Assembly: GCA_013166775.1 (NCBI GenBank)
Contig: JABLTJ010000015.1
Location: 1-64,000 of the forward strand
Length of the DNA stretch: 64,000 bases
From: Promethearchaeati archaeon
Lineage (GTDB): Archaea; Asgardarchaeota; Heimdallarchaeia; Heimdallarchaeales; Heimdallarchaeaceae
Reading direction: 5' to 3'
Below the pieces are notes generated by a model, which searched no databases, was not told the DNA's origin, and saw only the letters and a program-made list of their open reading frames with translations. The translations under genes were made by a program, and so were the position numbers. Of the stretch, positions 59,482 to 64,000 are shown piece after piece. Position 1 is the first letter of the stretch. Every line of letters begins with the position of its first letter.

Positions 59482-60366
59482 ATGAAAAGAGGTTTAATAA
59501 TTTCTTATGGGGTTCTACTACTTGTTTTTTCATTGGTCATTACAACTCCTACCAAAGCAGCTACTGATTGGGGTGTAGAAACTGATGAACGTTACAAGTT
59601 TGAATTAAAGAATATGAGTTTATATGGACAAGACTATTCGTTGCTTTTCAAGGAAAATACAACGATGGAAATTGAATTTACTGAATTGCTAGATAATGGT
59701 TATAATTATGATGTGTATGATAAAGATGGTCTTTCACAAAGCAATCAGACATTATTTGAAGACGTACTGGTGGACACAACAAATTATGTCTTACCAATTG
59801 GGCTTCCAATTGCACTTCCACTCACAATAGGGAGTATTTCTGATTATCTTCAATATTATGGGGATTTTGTAAATGCTACTGAAAGCCTTATCTTAATCGA
59901 TGAGCTTTTAACAAATATAAGCGATTATACTACAAATTTCAATATGAAAGTAAATACAACTTTGGATGCAGATTACCTAAGATTATATAGTTACTCTCAT
60001 GCTGATGAAATTAATGCGACTATTCTTTCTGGATTATTAACTGGTGTAGATTTGGGTGATATAGGTAGTGTGTTTGTCATACCTACAAATATTACTGATT
60101 TCGACATGACCATTACTTTAACCTTTAATGCGACTTCAGGTTTGTTCAAAATTCTAAATCTACAAATTAGATCCATTTCTTGGCAAGAAGGATTTTCAGA
60201 TAACTTTAATATTGATATAAAATATGCTCTTTATGTGCCTCCTCCGCCCCCGCCAACTACTCCAACACCTACAGAAGAAAGTGCTTTTCCGTGGGGAATC
60301 TCAACCATGATTTCATTAGCAATTTTAGGTGGAGTTTTCTTCTTAAGGAGAAAACGAAACCAGTAA
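59482..60366 (+). CDS. Secreted protein with Pro-rich stalk and C-terminal membrane anchor
   Basis: An exported surface protein. A signal peptide (LIISYGVLLLVFSLVITTP then TKAA) is followed by about 210 residues of Asn/Asp-rich extracellular domain with many N-x-T/S sites. A Pro/Thr stalk (PPPPPPTTPTPTEE) and a membrane helix (WGISTMISLAILGGVFFL) with a basic end (RRKRNQ) complete it. This layout is the archaeal surface-protein plan, as in sortase-like or PGF-type anchors, though no PGF motif is present. The family is not recognised. ATG 59482. Confidence 0.75.
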   Translation: MKRGLIISYGVLLLVFSLVITTPTKAATDWGVETDERYKFELKNMSLYGQDYSLLFKENTTMEIEFTELLDNGYNYDVYDKDGLSQSNQTLFEDVLVDTTNYVLPIGLPIALPLTIGSISDYLQYYGDFVNATESLILIDELLTNISDYTTNFNMKVNTTLDADYLRLYSYSHADEINATILSGLLTGVDLGDIGSVFVIPTNITDFDMTITLTFNATSGLFKILNLQIRSISWQEGFSDNFNIDIKYALYVPPPPPPTTPTPTEESAFPWGISTMISLAILGGVFFLRRKRNQ

Positions 60367-60367
60367 T

Positions 60368-60386
60368 CCTTTTTTTTATTCTTTTA
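60368..60386 (+). terminator. T-rich terminator
   Basis: A run of ten T follows the stop at 60364-60366 within four bases, then ATTCTTTT. This ends the surface protein gene before the regulator. Confidence 0.45.
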
Positions 60387-60432
60387 GCACAAATATTTTT
60401 TAAGTCCCAAAAGAACTCATAAATGAACATAT

Positions 60433-61548
60433 TTGAGTCTCAAAAACGAAGATTATCTTATTCTTAAACACATACTCCAAGAACCAATATTACCCCATAG
60501 CAAACTTGCAGAAAAGGTAAAATTGTCCCCACCTACTGTAAAAAAGAGAATTGAGGGTCTATTGGATGCAAATATAATAACTAGTTTTCACGCGGAATAT
60601 CATCCTGAATCCGTGGGTCTTGAAAGCCATATTTTTATACTGCGAGTGGATTCAATCGATAAATATTGGATAGTTGAAAGGATAATCGACTACCACCCAT
60701 ATTTAGTCGTACGTCAAAGATGTTATGGAGGGATAACTGGAATATTCATCAAAGTTCATATTCCAATAGACTCAATTAACAAATTTCTGAACTTTTTGGA
60801 TTATCTAAAAGAAAGCAATCTTGTAGAGGAAATAGTTCATTCCACAACAATAGGACGAGGAATTAAAACACGTATTGATTTAACTTATTGGGATCCCATA
60901 TTAAAGAAGTGGTTGTTTAAATGGGATATTTGGAAAAAAAATATAGATAGCGTAGATTATGTACCCCAATTTGATTATTTTCAACGAATTGCGAGAGAGA
61001 AACCTAAGAATGTTATAAGGCAATTGAAGCATCTTGATTTTTTGATACTAAAGGAACTCGTCCATAATCCAACACAAAAGTATGTACTCCTATCAAAACA
61101 GCTAAAACTTCCTCAATATACAGTATCTAGACGTAAAAGATTCCTTAGTAAATATGTAATCCGTAATTATTTAGTAGATTTCGATAGATCGTTCTTTGGT
61201 TTAGAAGATGAATTAGTTTTCAAAGCTATTTGTAGTCAAAGAGCAATGTCCAAGATTATCTATCTTCTACAAAACTTAGATCTCCCATATGAATCAGATT
61301 TTCGTGATACAGAAACAGGTTTTCTCTGGAAAATTCTTCTACCACCAAAAGATAAAATAGAATTAATTAACCTACTCTGGTCTTTATTTCCAGATTTGCA
61401 GATTATGATTCTGGATCCTTATACGACAGTAACTAAGCTTTTCAATCCAGGCAATTACTCATTCATGGATCAATCCTGGAAAGATTCTGAAGATTATATG
61501 ATCAACCAGGTATTGGAAAAAGCAAAAGAAGAACTATTGCTTGCTTAA
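60433..61548 (+). CDS. Lrp/AsnC-like regulator with two winged-helix modules
   Basis: Two DNA-binding modules are visible. Module 1 is at residues 1-60 (EDYLILKHILQEP, LAEKVKLSPPTVKKRIEGL), followed by an AsnC-like ligand-binding segment to about residue 150. Module 2 is at residues 200-260 (LDFLILKELVHNP, LSKQLKLPQYTVSRRKRFL), followed by a second effector-like part ending near residue 340. Each module resembles an Lrp/AsnC wing-helix, so the gene probably arose by duplication within the chain. Ligand and target are unknown. No in-frame ATG exists near the start; TTG 60433 is used and the ATG at 60423 is out of frame. Confidence 0.78.
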   Translation: MSLKNEDYLILKHILQEPILPHSKLAEKVKLSPPTVKKRIEGLLDANIITSFHAEYHPESVGLESHIFILRVDSIDKYWIVERIIDYHPYLVVRQRCYGGITGIFIKVHIPIDSINKFLNFLDYLKESNLVEEIVHSTTIGRGIKTRIDLTYWDPILKKWLFKWDIWKKNIDSVDYVPQFDYFQRIAREKPKNVIRQLKHLDFLILKELVHNPTQKYVLLSKQLKLPQYTVSRRKRFLSKYVIRNYLVDFDRSFFGLEDELVFKAICSQRAMSKIIYLLQNLDLPYESDFRDTETGFLWKILLPPKDKIELINLLWSLFPDLQIMILDPYTTVTKLFNPGNYSFMDQSWKDSEDYMINQVLEKAKEELLLA

Positions 61549-61591
61549 CGTACTATATTTTCGCTATATCAGACACATCTTACCTTGGATA

Positions 61592-64000
61592 TCATACAAT
61601 TGCTCGAAGTTCATGTACTATCTCATATTTCATTTGTTTTCTTATGATAGGTATAATCCCAATTAGTGAAGCAGCAAATAAACTTATGATCATCACAATA
61701 AGAATGAGTGCATTAATATGTATGGTCATTGGTACTACTTCCCTTGTAATAAGTAAAGGCTTAATGAAGGTCAAAGTAACCATTGAAGCAAGAAAACCTA
61801 CTGGAATACCAATAGCAAAACTTGTGGTGATGAAGGAAAGAATTTCATTTACAATGCTTTTCCTAACTTTTGATTGTTTTCCACCTAAAGCCAGTAGAAC
61901 CGCATTTTCCTTTCTTCTTTGCTCTAAAATAAAATCTGTGGAAATGAATATATACACAATACCAATAATATTCACAAAAATCGCACCAACTAATAAGATA
62001 TTGTTAGCTGGAGGGATATGTTCACGGATGAAAAAACCAATATAATCGGGATTTATCTTCTCAGGATTTATTACTGCGAACGGATTGATTTTCTTAATTT
62101 CTTCACTAATATATTCAATATCAGCATTTTCCTCTGTTGCTGCCAAAAAGAGTGTTCCATTATTAATTCCTAAACCTCTTATAATCTCTTTATTTACAAG
62201 AACCCACTCAGTAACTTGGCGATTCATTTTTGGATCATAACCATGAGACACACCTAATCCTGGAGCTGAGTTAATAATCGCTGATAATATGAGAGGCTCG
62301 TAAGTACCACCCCTTATATCTTGAATAGTAATTGGGTCACCAATGTTTTTGCGAAATCTCTCTACTAAAAATTTACTCATAATTACTCCAAGAGGATTAT
62401 TCGCAAGTTGAGTTAAAGCTGTTTCAGCTGACATGCCAACAAGACTGGGTTCAATCCATCTTCCAATCTGAAGGAATTTAAGAGGATCAATTCCAAAAAC
62501 CTCAATATCATATAATCTAACTGAGGCTTTTATTGAGTAAAATCCCAAAGCATTTTGAACCCCTTCGATTGATTGTATTTGGTTTTCAAATTTTGTTATA
62601 TTTACTGGTATGGTTGATTGTATTCTTAGGTCAGCTCCTTGTCTATAATCGTCTTCAATATTGTTATTGTGTATACTTGTGGATCGAACAATAATAATTG
62701 TTGTAAGAAGACAAACAATTAGAACTGTAAAGAATGTTAGTTCAGTGAAGCTCTTTCTTATTCTAAGCATGTTTTTCTGAATAAAGAATCCTGTTTTTTT
62801 GAATATTCGATTATATATAGTTTTCATATTTCTTAAGATGAAATTAACACCTAAAGATAGGAAATAACAGGAAAAGAATAGCACTGCAATGAAAAGATAG
62901 AGTGCTCTATAACTTGCTGATATCAAAGATAATCCATAATTTAAACTATTTTCTGCTAACTTTCTGTATTCCAATAAAAGAAAGAACAAAAATCCTGCTA
63001 CTGTCAAAACGAATGCTAAAATTTTTACAGATAGTTCTAAAATCCATTGTCCTTTTTGTGTTACTAGCATAGTTTCTTGAATATCCTTTCTTACATAGAT
63101 AATAACATTAAGGAGAGTAAGTCCTAAATATGAGCCTAAAATAAGAATTGTGAGTATTTCAATATCATAAGGCGATATTTCTATCTCCTGAAAGTACTGA
63201 ATAAAGAGAGACCGATTGAAGAGCTGATTTTGTCCGAAAGAAGGAATTAATGCAGATAGTAGAATTCCAACACCAATGCCTAAGATTAAAGAAATAAAAC
63301 TGATTATAAAAAATTCACCGAAAAAAATTCCGATAATTTGACTACTTGCAGCACCCTTTGATCTAAGAAAAGATATTTCTTCTCTTCGTTTTTTAATCGT
63401 TATCTGTGTTGAAAAGAAAGTCAGAAAAACAGCAGTTGCAATAGTTGGAACAAAGAGATTTGTAGAACCAAAAGCTCTTGCATACTCATTTGTCATTTCC
63501 GCAAGAGCATGATCTAAAACATAGCAGTAAGCATGATAATAACTGACTTGTATTCGATCTCGTAGGGCTAAAAGATTATCTGGCATGTTTGAAATTCCTT
63601 GTTCCCTTAATTGTTGTGCATTTGTCTTAACTAACAATCTTGGAAAAATACCACCACTGTTGGTCATTCTATAAAAATCATAAGGGGTTAAAACATCAGC
63701 TGGGAAGAAGATTGAATCGAAGATTGTTCCCGCGCTTTCTGTTGCTCCTCCACCTACTAACCTGTCAATTATGGTATTATGTCCTACAAATTTGTAGATA
63801 CCCGCAACAGTATAGTTCTCAAAAGTTGTATCTTCTATCTCAAAATCTTGGAACTGTGTTTCCCCTCTATCGGTATTAGGAATCCTTCTGGATATTGCTA
63901 AATTAATTTTATAACCCGGTGTAATCTCTTCATTGTAAATTTCTTCTAATTGTTTTGCTTGAGTATAACTGATTAAGATTTCTCCTGATTGCATACTTGA
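61592..64000 (-). CDS. FtsX/MacB-like ABC transporter permease, 5' end cut by the window
   Basis: The protein lacks an N-terminal membrane segment in view, and the frame remains open to the window edge (codons TCA AGT precede the internal ATG at 63994), so the gene continues upstream. Visible parts in order: an extracellular domain (residues 1-180), FtsX-type membrane helices (FVPTIATAVFLTFFST, FFIISFISLILGIGVGILLS), further helices near residues 320-400, a second extracellular domain (residues 450-640) and three final helices (LLVGAIFVNIIGIVYIFIS, FITTSFAIGIPVGFLASMV, LILIVMIISLFAASLIG). This two-core layout is that of MacB/LolCDE-like permeases which work with a separate ATPase, not present here. 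Confidence 0.8.
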   Translation of the reverse strand, partial: SSMQSGEILISYTQAKQLEEIYNEEITPGYKINLAISRRIPNTDRGETQFQDFEIEDTTFENYTVAGIYKFVGHNTIIDRLVGGGATESAGTIFDSIFFPADVLTPYDFYRMTNSGGIFPRLLVKTNAQQLREQGISNMPDNLLALRDRIQVSYYHAYCYVLDHALAEMTNEYARAFGSTNLFVPTIATAVFLTFFSTQITIKKRREEISFLRSKGAASSQIIGIFFGEFFIISFISLILGIGVGILLSALIPSFGQNQLFNRSLFIQYFQEIEISPYDIEILTILILGSYLGLTLLNVIIYVRKDIQETMLVTQKGQWILELSVKILAFVLTVAGFLFFLLLEYRKLAENSLNYGLSLISASYRALYLFIAVLFFSCYFLSLGVNFILRNMKTIYNRIFKKTGFFIQKNMLRIRKSFTELTFFTVLIVCLLTTIIIVRSTSIHNNNIEDDYRQGADLRIQSTIPVNITKFENQIQSIEGVQNALGFYSIKASVRLYDIEVFGIDPLKFLQIGRWIEPSLVGMSAETALTQLANNPLGVIMSKFLVERFRKNIGDPITIQDIRGGTYEPLILSAIINSAPGLGVSHGYDPKMNRQVTEWVLVNKEIIRGLGINNGTLFLAATEENADIEYISEEIKKINPFAVINPEKINPDYIGFFIREHIPPANNILLVGAIFVNIIGIVYIFISTDFILEQRRKENAVLLALGGKQSKVRKSIVNEILSFITTSFAIGIPVGFLASMVTLTFIKPLLITREVVPMTIHINALILIVMIISLFAASLIGIIPIIRKQMKYEIVHELRAIV

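Noticed and set aside
1..64000. Mobile elements, phage genes, toxin-antitoxin pairs or CRISPR-Cas
   Set aside because: No transposase, integrase, capsid, Cas or toxin motif, and no regular repeat-spacer array was seen.

Overview
The window looks like a chromosomal contig from an archaeon, most probably an Asgard archaeon (Promethearchaeota; the Heimdall side is a guess). By eye the DNA is about one third G+C. Archaeal signs are TATA-like boxes placed for leaderless starts, T-rich terminators, the archaeal/plant D-aminoacyl-tRNA deacylase, and tRNA genes whose introns can be folded as bulge-helix-bulge. Asgard signs are a two-repeat gelsolin-like protein (20115-20831), a degenerate Arf/Ras-like GTPase encoded with an AAA ATPase (48638-50805) and a DRG/TGS-type GTPase paralogue. 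No insertion sequence, prophage, CRISPR array or rRNA was seen.

Layout. 1-3.2 kb: a cut-off hypothetical gene, a protein with a long Glu/Val tail, and a MobA-like protein facing a large molybdopterin formate dehydrogenase (3.2-5.9 kb). 6.1-14.8 kb: an orphan DNA methyltransferase, D-aminoacyl-tRNA deacylase, two short-chain dehydrogenases, ornithine carbamoyltransferase, a DUF362 Fe-S protein, a DRG-like GTPase and a membrane/winged-helix/zinc-ribbon protein. 14.9-19 kb: tRNA-Phe with a T-loop intron, a secreted subtilase with a possible coupled leader ORF, two secreted membrane-anchored proteins (one frameshifted) and an ORF without a start codon. 19.1-30.9 kb: aldo/keto reductase, gelsolin-like and tocopherol-cyclase-like genes, a hydantoinase/oxoprolinase pair, enoyl-CoA hydratase, a DtxR-type regulator, cysteinyl-tRNA synthetase, an extended SDR and a glycosyltransferase. 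31-38.6 kb: tRNA-Ala, tRNA-Thr and tRNA-Asn (again with a T-loop intron) among small enzymes. 38.6-43.8 kb: an oppBCDF-type peptide ABC transporter operon without a binding protein. 44-48.6 kb: tRNA-Val, an acyltransferase-like membrane protein, two PLP enzymes and a Nudix hydrolase. 48.6-54.6 kb: a five-gene operon (pseudo-GTPase, MoxR/RavA-like AAA, VWA protein, protease-like protein, HEAT-repeat protein). 54.6-64 kb: small proteins including a tandem paralogous pair, uvrB-uvrC, a secreted protein, a two-module Lrp-like regulator and a cut-off FtsX/MacB permease.

How the genes work together. MobA could supply the guanylylated molybdopterin needed by formate dehydrogenase. OppBCDF imports peptides or other small solutes, and the secreted subtilase could produce such peptides. 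UvrB and UvrC are two of the three nucleotide-excision components (UvrA is not in the window). The most promising undescribed system is the 48638-54560 operon. Its parts suggest an ATP-driven MoxR-VWA remodelling machine with two partners that look like enzymes but have lost their catalytic motifs. The two tRNAs with introns at the same T-loop position (59/60) are the second strong observation.

Everything here was read by eye from the sequence. Family names rest on motif recognition, without a database search.
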